A DNA stretch of 7,475 nt from CAYMKE01 sp964390955 (GCA_964390955.1 CAYMKE010000166.1:1-7475); one strand, 5' to 3'; shown: positions 1-7,169, counted from the stretch's first letter. Numbers and translations are program-made. Notes: a model not told the origin generated them from the letters alone.

Positions 1-283
1 TCGCCCAAATAATCATTCTCGTGTGTGTCAAAAGCTTTGTCATGGAGGTTTCATCTGTTTATTTTTTTCAATGGCCATATGTAATTTTTTAGATATTAAA
101 GTAATTTAAAAACGTCTGCCTCTATTAATTTATTTCTTTAAATAGGTATGTTTTGAATGTTAATTATCATAAATTATTCTTTAAAAAATATATTTATACT
201 GGTCAATCAATTCAAAAAAATAATTGTAATGCTTGCTTTGTATATGTTGTATGCGTTCCTTTCCATATAATGTTATAAAATTT
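1..283. other. Left-edge region with no convincing gene
   Basis: This AT-rich stretch lies downstream of the fmt stop codon. I see no RNA gene and no clear hairpin followed by a T-run that would serve as an fmt terminator. From about 1 to 51 the minus strand has an open, hydrophilic frame (NLHDKAFDTHENDYLG, running off the left edge), but it follows a TGA directly and has no ATG of its own. A neighbouring minus frame starts with an ATG at 76-78 and stops after 12 codons at that point. On the plus strand only short open frames occur, for example positions 2 to about 112, and they are rich in Cys and Phe and look non-coding. The edge may hold the 5' end of a minus-strand gene, possibly frameshifted, but it cannot be identified from this much sequence. 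Confidence 0.4.
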
Positions 284-1252
284 TCAATGAAGGTAAGAAC
301 CTTCTTGTATCCTAAACCCCTTTAAAAATTCTGAAACAGGGAGTATCTTTTTCCCGGCAGACTGTATTTTTTCTATTCTAATAAAACCATCTATTGTTGC
401 AACATATATTGATGAATTTTTGATGATGATTTCCCCCGGCCTCAAATGGTGGTCCTCTTTTTTGTACGAGGCAGCATATATTTTTATTAAAACCGTTTTT
501 CCTTCTTTTATATGCATCAATGACCACGCTCCGGGATAAGGGCTCAATCCCCTGATAAAGTTATATATTTTTTCGGAATTTTTATCCCATGAAATTCTGC
601 AATCATCTTTTGTAATTTTCGGGGCAGAATGCAATTGTTTTTTCTCATGCATTAATTGTGCCTGCTCAATTGTATCATAATCTCCTGATCTAATTGCTGT
701 TGCTGTTTTCACTAATAATTCTGCACCTTCTACCATCAATTTGTCATGCAATTGGCCAGCGTTGTCAGTTTTGTCAATCGAGACTTCTTTTTTAAAAAGG
801 ATATTACCTGTATCCATATGTTTATCAATAAAAAATGTTGTAACCCCGGTTTTTGTTTCTCCATTCATAATCGTATGATTAATTGGGGCTGCACCACGAT
901 AATCAGGCAAAAGAGAAGCATGCAGGTTAACCGTGCCCCTGGACGGGATACTCCATATTATTTCAGGTAAAATCCTGAAAGCTACTACTATAAATAAATC
1001 GGGATTGAATGATTTGAGTTCATTTATAAATGTTTCATCTTTTAAGTGTGCCGGTTGAATGATATGCAATCCTTTTTTTACGGCAAATGCTTTAACCGGG
1101 GTTTCCCGCAATTTTCTCCCTCTCCCGGCCGGTTTATCCGGATTTGTAACCACTGCAGATACTTCAAAGCCATTTTCAATGAGCAGCGATAATGGGGTGA
1201 CTGCAAATTCAGGATTCCCCATGTAAATGATCCGAAAACTATGATTTTCCAT
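284..1252 (-). CDS. fmt: Methionyl-tRNA formyltransferase Fmt
   Basis: This cytosolic enzyme transfers a formyl group from 10-formyltetrahydrofolate to the amino group of Met on initiator tRNA, giving fMet-tRNA for translation initiation. The 322 residues match the usual family length of about 310-320. The N-terminal Rossmann-type formyltransferase domain (about 6-205) opens with RIIYMGNPEFA. It carries the tRNA-contacting loop NPDKPAGRGRKL (37-48), the signature HASLLPDYRGAAPI (111-124) and HMDTGNIL (145-152). The catalytic triad is N109, H111 and D147. The C-terminal tRNA-binding domain (about 208-312) includes IRGLSPYPGAW (233-243). The ATG at 1250-1252 places MGNPEF at the normal distance from the N terminus, and no Shine-Dalgarno sequence is visible. 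The gene starts 17 bp after the ribBA stop, so it is probably last in that operon. Nothing is missing or truncated. Confidence 0.97.
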   Translation of the reverse strand: MENHSFRIIYMGNPEFAVTPLSLLIENGFEVSAVVTNPDKPAGRGRKLRETPVKAFAVKKGLHIIQPAHLKDETFINELKSFNPDLFIVVAFRILPEIIWSIPSRGTVNLHASLLPDYRGAAPINHTIMNGETKTGVTTFFIDKHMDTGNILFKKEVSIDKTDNAGQLHDKLMVEGAELLVKTATAIRSGDYDTIEQAQLMHEKKQLHSAPKITKDDCRISWDKNSEKIYNFIRGLSPYPGAWSLMHIKEGKTVLIKIYAASYKKEDHHLRPGEIIIKNSSIYVATIDGFIRIEKIQSAGKKILPVSEFLKGFRIQEGSYLH

Positions 1253-1269
1253 ACGGGTATTGTAAAATT

Positions 1270-2571
1270 TTAATCTTTTTTTGATGAAGTATCATAACAG
1301 CAAATATGATCTTTTGAATCATTACATGTATGATCATGTTTTTCTGTCAGTTCCAATGTATGTCCCATTTTATCCCGTTTTGTTTCGAGATAAAAACGGT
1401 TATATTTATTGGGTTCAATTTCCAGTGGAATGGTTTCTACTATTTCAATGCCATACCCACTAAGTCCTGCTCTTTTAACAGGATTATTACTCATTAGCCT
1501 GAGTTTACCCACGCACATTTCTCTTAATATACAGGCTCCGATTCCATAATCCCGTTCATCATCTTCAAATCCAAGATCAACGTTCGCCTCAACAGTGTCT
1601 CTGCCTTTTTCCTGGAGTTTATACGCCTGAATCTTATTAAAAAAACCGATCCCTCTTCCTTCCTGACTAAGGTAAAGTAACAGTCCTTTCCCTTCTTCTT
1701 CAATCATTTGCATTGCCCTGTGAAGTTGCGATCCACAATCACACCGGTATGACCCAAAAATATCTCCGGTGATACATGAGGAGTGTACCCTTCCCAATAC
1801 CGGTTCATCCGGTGTCCATGTACCTTTGAACAGGACTATATGTTCTACCCCGTTTGATTTTTGTTTGAATGGGATTAAGTTGAATGTACCATATTTGGTT
1901 GGCAATTTAACCTCAGGGCCTTTAATGACCAAATTATCACGTTCAATTTGATATGAAATCAGATCTTTAATAGAAATGATTTTCATGTCAAATTTTTCAG
2001 CAATTTTAATCAATGAAGGCATTCTGGCCATTGTTCCGTCATCATTCATGATTTCAACCAATGCTCCTCCTGGTTTTAAACCTGCCAACCTGGACAGATC
2101 AACTGCTGCTTCTGTGTGCCCTGCTCTTCTTAGTACACCTTTGGTTTTTGCTTTTAAAGGGAATATATGCCCCGGCCTGCCTAAATCTTCGGGTACTGTA
2201 TTTTCATCCACCAGGGCTTTAATTGTTTTGGCCCTGTCATGCGCTGAAATCCCGGTAGTGCATCCGTGTTTCAAAAGGTCTACCGAAACTGTAAACGGGG
2301 TATGATGTGATGATGTATTTTTTCCAACCATTAAATCCAGGCCAAGTTCCGCACAACGTTCCTCAGGCAATGGAGCACAAATCAATCCCCTTCCATGTTT
2401 AGCCATAAAATTAATTGCTTCGGGTGTTACTTTTTCTGCTGCCATGATAAAATCGCCCTCATTTTCACGATCTTCATCATCCACAACAATAATGATCTTC
2501 CCGTTTTTTATATCATCAATAGCCTCTTCTATGCTATTTAAGATATATTTCTTATTTTTCTTCTTGCTCAT
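1270..2571 (-). CDS. ribBA: Bifunctional RibBA: DHBP synthase / GTP cyclohydrolase II
   Basis: This enzyme makes both precursors of riboflavin in the cytosol. The N-terminal RibB domain (about 10-210) converts ribulose 5-phosphate to 3,4-dihydroxy-2-butanone 4-phosphate. The C-terminal RibA domain (about 215-404) opens GTP to the diaminopyrimidine intermediate. RibB motifs are DDEDRENEGDF (31-41, with E36 as a metal ligand), TGISAHDRAKT (106-116), RPGHIFPL (132-139) and RAGHTEAAVDL (149-159, with H152 as a metal ligand). RibA has the zinc cysteines C266, C277 and C279, then SQEGRGIGFFNKI (302-314) with Y317 at the catalytic tyrosine position, and DERDYGIGA (338-346). Both halves therefore look active. 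After the usual MGHTLELTE ending (402-410), about 23 further residues are rich in His and Cys (H412, H414, C416, H422, C424, C425). The 50-bp gap upstream is too short for an FMN riboswitch, so expression probably follows the upstream genes. Confidence 0.98.
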   Translation of the reverse strand: MSKKKNKKYILNSIEEAIDDIKNGKIIIVVDDEDRENEGDFIMAAEKVTPEAINFMAKHGRGLICAPLPEERCAELGLDLMVGKNTSSHHTPFTVSVDLLKHGCTTGISAHDRAKTIKALVDENTVPEDLGRPGHIFPLKAKTKGVLRRAGHTEAAVDLSRLAGLKPGGALVEIMNDDGTMARMPSLIKIAEKFDMKIISIKDLISYQIERDNLVIKGPEVKLPTKYGTFNLIPFKQKSNGVEHIVLFKGTWTPDEPVLGRVHSSCITGDIFGSYRCDCGSQLHRAMQMIEEEGKGLLLYLSQEGRGIGFFNKIQAYKLQEKGRDTVEANVDLGFEDDERDYGIGACILREMCVGKLRLMSNNPVKRAGLSGYGIEIVETIPLEIEPNKYNRFYLETKRDKMGHTLELTEKHDHTCNDSKDHICCYDTSSKKD

Positions 2572-2621
2572 ATATACTGAATTAATTCTATAATTTTATT
2601 TCTTTATATTATTCATTTTCC

Positions 2622-3794
2622 TTATATAATTCTTTTTGCTCTCTCCCAATTATGTGATTGTTTGCCTCTTATAAATCTGAAAAAGCCCAGGTAAACGGCA
2701 TAATTCATGAAAAATATGTAATAAGGAATGAATATTAATTTTGAACCAATTTTATGGTTGCCTAATGTTTTACCCAGGAATACAAAAATATAAAATAATA
2801 TTTGAGCTGTAAAAATATAATGATATAATGAAAACACCGGCATTTTAAATATTAAATAAAGGTTAATAAAAAATATTATAGGAAATGCAAGTGGAACAAG
2901 TGTCCAACGCAATACTTTATGTGAAATAAATTGAAATCCTAATACAGGGTATTTAAAAATATTGAAAAGAGGTTTTAGCCTAAGCATTGATTGTATCCCA
3001 CCTGCAGATATTCTAACCTTACGTTTTAATTCTTCTTTTGCATTGATTGAAGCATTTTCAATGGCATATGCATGAGGTGTATAGCTTATTTTATATCCTT
3101 GTAATGCAATGCGCATGGATATCATAAAATCATCTAACAATGTATCCTTTTCAACGTTTCTGAATAATTCTTTCCGTATGGCAAATAATTCACCCACGGC
3201 TCCCATTGCTGAATACACATGGCTTTCTAACCTCTTAAGCAATGATTCATATTTCCAATAAAAGCCTTCGCCTGCATTTACAGCCCCATCTTTTTTATTG
3301 TTGGTGATTCTTTTTTCTCCTGCAACACATCCAACATTCGGAATACTAAATTGTTGTACTATATCTCTGATGGCATTGGCAGGCAGAATGGTATTGCAAT
3401 CAGAAAACACAACAATGGGGGTGTTGACATATTTCATTCCACGGTTAATGGCGCCAATTTTCCCATTCCGCTCGGCTTCATGCAACACCTGTACATTTTT
3501 ATATTTTTTCAATATTTCAGGTGTGCCGTCATCAGAACCATCCGTAACACATAAAAAATGTAATTTGGACGAGGGATAATCCAATAAAAATGAATTTTGG
3601 ATTTTACTATCTATAAAGTCTTTTTCATTATAAGCAGCAATAAAAAGGGTCACTTCTGGCTGATAGTCTTCATTATATTTTAATTTGCCGCTTTTAAAAA
3701 TACGCTTTAATAAACTGATCATGAATATAATAATCCCATAACCTAAATAGGTATAAAGCATGATTCCTATAAATATCCAAAAAAAAATTTCCAT
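2622..3794 (-). CDS. Membrane-anchored family 2 glycosyltransferase
   Basis: This is a GT-A fold, processive-type (cellulose/hyaluronan synthase-like) glycosyltransferase of 390 residues. It probably adds sugars from nucleotide donors to a surface polysaccharide or lipid-linked glycan at the inner membrane; donor and acceptor cannot be read from sequence. One N-terminal membrane helix (about 3-28) is followed by the cytosolic catalytic domain (about 46-270). Motifs in order are LFIAAYNE (50-57), TDGSDDGT (84-91, D85), a DXD-like FSDCNT (130-135, D132), and LLDDF (219-223), which takes the place of the TED catalytic motif. KRKVRISAGG (257-266) stands where processive enzymes have QxxRW-type residues, but the full QxxRW is absent. 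C-terminal membrane segments lie at about 298-316, 326-343 and 352-371. It follows the GT-B gene after 6 bp. The coding strand has a T9 tract at codons 3-6 (plus 3779-3787), a possible slippage site. Confidence 0.93.
   Translation of the reverse strand: MEIFFWIFIGIMLYTYLGYGIIIFMISLLKRIFKSGKLKYNEDYQPEVTLFIAAYNEKDFIDSKIQNSFLLDYPSSKLHFLCVTDGSDDGTPEILKKYKNVQVLHEAERNGKIGAINRGMKYVNTPIVVFSDCNTILPANAIRDIVQQFSIPNVGCVAGEKRITNNKKDGAVNAGEGFYWKYESLLKRLESHVYSAMGAVGELFAIRKELFRNVEKDTLLDDFMISMRIALQGYKISYTPHAYAIENASINAKEELKRKVRISAGGIQSMLRLKPLFNIFKYPVLGFQFISHKVLRWTLVPLAFPIIFFINLYLIFKMPVFSLYHYIFTAQILFYIFVFLGKTLGNHKIGSKLIFIPYYIFFMNYAVYLGFFRFIRGKQSHNWERAKRII
3779..3787. repeat. A9 homopolymer (T9 on coding strand) at the start of the GT2 gene
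   Basis: Nine consecutive A on the plus strand are read as T9 in the coding strand at codons 3-6 (MEIFFW) of the GT2 glycosyltransferase, just after the ATG. Slippage here would abolish the protein from its N terminus. Confidence 0.7.
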
Positions 3795-3800
3795 TTGTAA

Positions 3801-5003
3801 TTACAAAAATTTCTTATAAAAACTAGTAAGCTGTTCGACTATAATAAAGTTGTCAAATTGTTTCCTGATCAGATTATTTGCATTTTTCCCAATCTCATAA
3901 ATCAAATCCGGGTTGCGTAAAATATTATTAATGTAAAGTAAAAAAATATCCTTAGAATTAGCAATAAAAATATGCTTATTATTTTCACAATTTATTCCTT
4001 CGACAGCAAGTGGAGTAGCAATAATTGTTTTTCCAAGTGCCATTCCTTCAATAATTTTCACCCTCATTCCGCTTCCGGAAAAGAGGGGGACAATCATTAC
4101 CTGGTGGCCTGTTATAAATTGTTTTGCATCATCAACCTCGCCCACATAATGAACCCCGGTGCGCATTATTTTTTTAACGAATTTTTGAGGTGCATTTCTA
4201 CCGGCAATGGTTAACCTGGAATTTGGGTTGATACCCATTATTTCATTCCAGACATGATCAAGAAACCAGAGAAGGCCTTCCTGGTTTGGAATCCAATCCA
4301 ATGCGCCAATAAAAAATAAAGATACCTGTTTGAAGTTCTTATTTGAATGATAAATTTCAGTGGGATTGTATCCACAAGGAACTATATGTATAGGAATGGT
4401 ACATCCTTTATTGATAAATATATCTGAATCAGCCTGAGATATAGGAATTAAAAGGTCGTATTTATTAAGAAGCATTGTTTCGAACCTCTCCATTCTTTTA
4501 GCAAGATGACGAAAGTATATTTTTTTAAAAAAATGTGACTCAAACATTGCTCTTTTTTTCCATATGATATATTCAACATTATGGGCACGCATAGCCAGGA
4601 CTGATTGAGAATATCTTTTAATGATGTCTGTATATAAAGCAGTATATAGCCCTTCTAATTGAATAATATCAAATGTCTGATTTTGGAGCAGCCGCTTCAG
4701 TTTTTTTTCAAAACGGGAAGATTTGAATCGTTGTAAGTTATAAGGGATTTTGCTGAAAAAAAAAATTGTAAATGCCTTAAAAAGGTTTATGTTGGTATTG
4801 ATAGGTACATGATGAATATCAATCTTATTTTTGAATGTTGAAGGGATTGCATGTTTGTTGAAGGGATGTTTATGAGTACTTATTGCCAGGATCGTTACCT
4901 GATGGCCGAGTTGCAAAAATCCTTCAGTGAGTTTTAATATTGCTATGTTGCCTCCATCATTTGCAGGAAAAGGAAATTTGCTGCATATTTGAAGTATCCT
5001 CAT
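3801..5003 (-). CDS. GT-B glycosyltransferase (GT4 / Glyco_trans_1_4 type)
   Basis: This 400-residue cytosolic or membrane-associated glycosyltransferase of the GT-B fold probably transfers a sugar from an NDP-sugar to a lipid-linked or surface glycan; specificity is unknown. The acceptor-side Rossmann domain begins MRILQICSKFPFPANDGGN (1-19), with the glycine-containing loop typical of GT4 enzymes. The donor-side domain runs from about 225 to 385, with LFFIGALDWIPNQEGL (229-244), LTIAGRNAP (264-272), HYVGEVDD (285-292) and VPLFSGSGMRVKIIEGMALGK (in part 305-325). E319 corresponds to the second Glu of the EX7E motif. The first position is S311, as is common in the GSGxRxKxLE subgroup, and K316 is the likely phosphate-binding Lys. 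Its ATG overlaps the permease TGA by 4 bp (ATGA), so translation is probably coupled. A T10 tract on the coding strand (plus 4756-4765, about codons 79-83) could slip. No transmembrane helix is clear. Confidence 0.92.
   Translation of the reverse strand: MRILQICSKFPFPANDGGNIAILKLTEGFLQLGHQVTILAISTHKHPFNKHAIPSTFKNKIDIHHVPINTNINLFKAFTIFFFSKIPYNLQRFKSSRFEKKLKRLLQNQTFDIIQLEGLYTALYTDIIKRYSQSVLAMRAHNVEYIIWKKRAMFESHFFKKIYFRHLAKRMERFETMLLNKYDLLIPISQADSDIFINKGCTIPIHIVPCGYNPTEIYHSNKNFKQVSLFFIGALDWIPNQEGLLWFLDHVWNEIMGINPNSRLTIAGRNAPQKFVKKIMRTGVHYVGEVDDAKQFITGHQVMIVPLFSGSGMRVKIIEGMALGKTIIATPLAVEGINCENNKHIFIANSKDIFLLYINNILRNPDLIYEIGKNANNLIRKQFDNFIIVEQLTSFYKKFL
4756..4765. repeat. A10 homopolymer (T10 on coding strand) in GT-B gene
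   Basis: Ten consecutive A on the plus strand are read as T10 in the coding strand of the GT-B glycosyltransferase, around the Phe-rich codons 79-83 (TIFFFSK). Tracts of this length are prone to slippage and would shift the frame early in the protein. Confidence 0.7.
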
Positions 5004-6472
5004 GTCATTTTACGATAAAATAATTTTTTAATTTTTTTGAATACATTAAAATAGGTTTCAATATTCAAAATTGTAGAATCTGTAGTGGCTTTGTAAGTAA
5101 GGAATACACCAAGTGGTAGAATGATAATATTAGCCCCCCACATACCTTGTACAGGAGCTATTACAAGATCTTCAACCAAATTTTCACCAAACATTGATAT
5201 AATATAATATAATATAAAAACAACAACTGAAACAACAACAGGTGTTCCAAATCCTCCTTTCCGTATAATTGCTCCAAGCGGGGCGCCAATAAAGAAAAAG
5301 ATAAAACATGCAAGAGACAATGTGAACTTTCTGTGCCATTCAACCTTGTGTTTATAATATACGACTTTTTTATGTTTCAAATAATTATTTCTTGATGAAA
5401 TGTGTCCCTTGTAATTTCTGGCATTATTAAGCGCACGTCTTACAATCCGTTCCCTGGTTTTGAGGTCTAATGTATTTAAATAATAGTTTTTATATAAAGG
5501 GGTGGATATATCCTTTAGCGCAACGGAAGTATCATTGGGCGTATATGGTTCGAGATTTTTGGCCATTTTATAACCATTAAAATACCGTTCATATTTTAAT
5601 GTGTGAAAAAATTTATTTTGAATATTTTGTATTTCATTTTCTATGGAATCCTCCATTGATTCCAATTGATTGAGATTCATCATTTGGTAATGGCTTTTAT
5701 AAAGATTTTCATCACTCCTGTGAAGTCCAAAACCACTTAGATCCAATAAAATCTGCTCTTCATCAAATTGATCTATTCGATGCGGGAAATGATAATTTTG
5801 CTGTGATCCTTCTTCCTTAACTTCAGTATAGGTATACCCATTATATAACCGAATAAACAATTTATCCTCATTGGGTGTCATTTTCATTATTCCCGAATCT
5901 GCAAGAGTTACTTTATTATTTTCTTTACGATCCTTATGATTATAGATCATCACCTGGTAAAGTTTTCCTGTTTCAGGATGTTTTTTTTCTACTTTAATAC
6001 TATACCCTTCAATATCATTATAAAATACGCCTTCATTGATCTGAAACGTAGATTTTTGTTTTTTTATATCTCTAAAAAGAGTACGCATCTTAAGATTTGC
6101 AGCAGGAACAACATGGTTCGAAAATAAAAATGCACCAACACTTATAATTAACGAAACAACTATTAATGGACGCATAATTCGTTGTAAAGATATACCAGAT
6201 GCTTTAAGTGCAAGGAGTTCATAATTTTCGCCCAAATTACCAAATGTCATTAATGCTGCCAGGAGTACAGCAAGCGGAAGAGCCATAGGTATAAGGCTGG
6301 CACTAACGTATGATAATAGTTTTATGATAATATCTGTTTCCAATCCCTTCCCTACCAAATCTTCAATGTATTTCCATAAAAACTGCATTAAAAGAATGAA
6401 TGTAGTGATTATGAAAGTCAGTACAAACGGACCTGCAAAAGATTTTAAAATAAATATATGTAACTTTTTCAC
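5000..6472 (-). CDS. LptF/LptG family permease (LPS transport)
   Basis: This inner-membrane permease is of the YjgP/YjgQ (LptF/LptG) family. With the ATPase LptB it would extract lipopolysaccharide from the inner membrane and feed the periplasmic Lpt bridge. Three N-terminal helices (about 13-33, 52-76, 101-118) include the coupling-helix region ENYELLALKASGISLQRI (82-99). A periplasmic jelly-roll domain follows (about 125-375), then three C-terminal helices (about 382-402, 408-428, 445-462). FSNHVVPAANLK (117-128) after helix 3 is typical. At 490 residues it is longer than E. coli LptF or LptG (about 360). The extra length is a charged, partly helical region at about 263-375. The start is GTG at 6470-6472; it gives KKLHIFILKSFAGPF, the expected family N terminus, and no in-frame ATG lies between it and an upstream TGA at 6509-6511. 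I cannot tell LptF from LptG. It is the first gene of the five-gene run. Confidence 0.94.
   Translation of the reverse strand: MKKLHIFILKSFAGPFVLTFIITTFILLMQFLWKYIEDLVGKGLETDIIIKLLSYVSASLIPMALPLAVLLAALMTFGNLGENYELLALKASGISLQRIMRPLIVVSLIISVGAFLFSNHVVPAANLKMRTLFRDIKKQKSTFQINEGVFYNDIEGYSIKVEKKHPETGKLYQVMIYNHKDRKENNKVTLADSGIMKMTPNEDKLFIRLYNGYTYTEVKEEGSQQNYHFPHRIDQFDEEQILLDLSGFGLHRSDENLYKSHYQMMNLNQLESMEDSIENEIQNIQNKFFHTLKYERYFNGYKMAKNLEPYTPNDTSVALKDISTPLYKNYYLNTLDLKTRERIVRRALNNARNYKGHISSRNNYLKHKKVVYYKHKVEWHRKFTLSLACFIFFFIGAPLGAIIRKGGFGTPVVVSVVVFILYYIISMFGENLVEDLVIAPVQGMWGANIIILPLGVFLTYKATTDSTILNIETYFNVFKKIKKLFYRKMT
5198..5217. repeat. (TATAA)4 pentanucleotide repeat inside the permease gene
   Basis: There are four perfect tandem copies of TATAA, followed by an A-run, within the region coding for transmembrane helix 5 (FILYYIIS). 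The unit is not a multiple of three, so gain or loss of one copy would shift the reading frame. It may simply reflect AT-rich codons for Ile, Tyr and Leu. Confidence 0.7.
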
Positions 6473-6535
6473 CCGGTATAATTTAAATTGATAAATGTTG
6501 TGAATAATTCATCTTTTTTTACGAACATACATCAT

Positions 6536-6558
6536 TGAATAGCCTGTACAGGTATTCA
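6536..6558 (-). promoter_or_regulatory. Bulged dyad / hairpin in the leader of the permease operon
   Basis: TGAATA-G-CCTGT faces ACAGG-TATTCA. The two arms are perfectly complementary over 11 bp each, apart from one extra G at 6542. The core CCTGTACAGG (6543-6552) is a perfect 10-bp palindrome and richer in GC than its surroundings. It lies about 65-85 nt before the permease GTG and downstream of the candidate promoter, so it would form a hairpin in the 5' UTR or act as an operator in DNA. No U-run follows on either strand, so it does not look like an intrinsic terminator. Confidence 0.4.
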
Positions 6559-6588
6559 TGCTGTTGATGCAATATTAAAATCAGTGAT

Positions 6589-6620
6589 CAAAATTAATTA
6601 AATCAAACACTGTAAACAAC
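6589..6620 (-). promoter_or_regulatory. Candidate Bacteroidota-type promoter for the permease operon
   Basis: Read on the minus strand this is GTTG, 20 nt, then TAATTTTG. The second box (plus 6589-6596) fully matches the Bacteroidota -7 consensus TAnnTTTG. The first box differs from the -33 consensus TTTG by one base, and the spacing is normal. It would give a 5' leader of roughly 110 nt before the GTG start. Chance matches are easy in such AT-rich DNA. Confidence 0.3.
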
Positions 6621-6718
6621 GTTTTATTTAAATGAATATAAAAAATGATTGCAAAATTCATTTGATAACAAAAACAATCTTGCTGAATATTAGCTTATTA
6701 TAAAAAATAAACTATCTT

Positions 6719-7096
6719 TTAGGATCCAATGTTGAGTTTAAGTTTATCTATCTGGGTATTCCATAAATCAGTAACATCTTCTATGTCTTCTTTTTCTGCA
6801 AAATCTGTGATTTCAAGTGCTACATCATTGGTGAGTTCGTCTATGTTTATTTTAAATTCAAAATAGGTATCATCTTCCTCATCATCCATCCAATGAAAAC
6901 GTATGCATTGATTTTTTTTGCTTTTAACCACTTGCGCTTCCTGTTTTGCATCATCCCAACTAAAAACATACACATCATCAATAAGTTCTACGTTGTCTGC
7001 AAACCATTCAGATAATCCCCAGGGGGTACTCACTCTGTTAAATAATACTTTCGGATCTGATTTTATTGTATATTCTAAATTAATTTTCTCTGACAT
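6719..7096 (-). CDS. START-like domain (SRPBCC-fold) protein, function unknown
   Basis: This 125-residue cytosolic protein resembles the small START-like/AHSA1-type proteins found widely in Bacteroidota; I recognise the type, not a specific function. The fold is a helix-grip with a hydrophobic pocket for a small ligand or lipid. Visible hallmarks are the N-terminal beta strand INLEYTIKSDPKVLFNRVST (5-24, strand then helix), TPWGLSEWFADNV (24-36), the beta-rich stretch VYVFSWDD (42-49), IRFHWMDDEEDDTYFEFKI (65-83), and a C-terminal helix from about 103 (EDIEDVTDLWNTQIDKLK) that closes the pocket. It is strongly acidic, with DDEEDD at 71-76. There is no signal peptide or membrane helix. The ATG at 7094-7096 starts the protein just before the first strand, as expected. 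It is separated from the permease gene by 246 bp, so it is probably its own transcript. No standard promoter could be recognised in front of it. Confidence 0.88.
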   Translation of the reverse strand: MSEKINLEYTIKSDPKVLFNRVSTPWGLSEWFADNVELIDDVYVFSWDDAKQEAQVVKSKKNQCIRFHWMDDEEDDTYFEFKINIDELTNDVALEITDFAEKEDIEDVTDLWNTQIDKLKLNIGS

Positions 7097-7169
7097 AATT
7101 AATTAAACTTTTTTATTAAAAAGTAATTTTACAAAAAAAAAATCACTTATTAAAATAATTTTAAATATT

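Larger units (their letters stand above)
6473..6718. other. Spacer between the START-like gene and the permease operon
   Basis: This 246-bp AT-rich spacer holds the candidate promoter and the dyad listed separately. No intrinsic terminator for the START-like gene is evident. The only open frame of note is a 26-codon minus-strand ORF (6581-6661, beginning MNFAIIFYIH), too short and too ordinary to call. Confidence 0.5.

Noticed and set aside
290..303. Short inverted repeat AAGGT/ACCTT near the fmt stop codon
   Set aside because: A 5-bp stem within coding sequence and no adjacent T-run; too weak for a terminator.
1281..2305. Plus-strand open frames opposite ribBA
   Set aside because: They are antisense shadows of a well-supported gene, with no recognisable domain and low-complexity composition.
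3298..3579. 93-codon plus-strand frame opposite the GT2 gene
   Set aside because: It overlaps conserved GT2 catalytic motifs on the other strand and has no family features of its own.
4520..4533. T7A7 palindrome in the GT-B gene
   Set aside because: It encodes Lys and Phe codons in frame, with no loop and no G-C pairs, so it is not a plausible terminator or operator.
5161..5343. 60-codon minus-strand frame inside the permease gene
   Set aside because: It is an alternative frame through the hydrophobic C-terminal helices; the Leu-rich sequence reflects the overlapping gene.
6918..7106. 62-codon plus-strand frame opposite the START-like gene
   Set aside because: It is fully antisense to a gene with a coherent fold, rich in Ser and Thr, and lacks any recognised motif.
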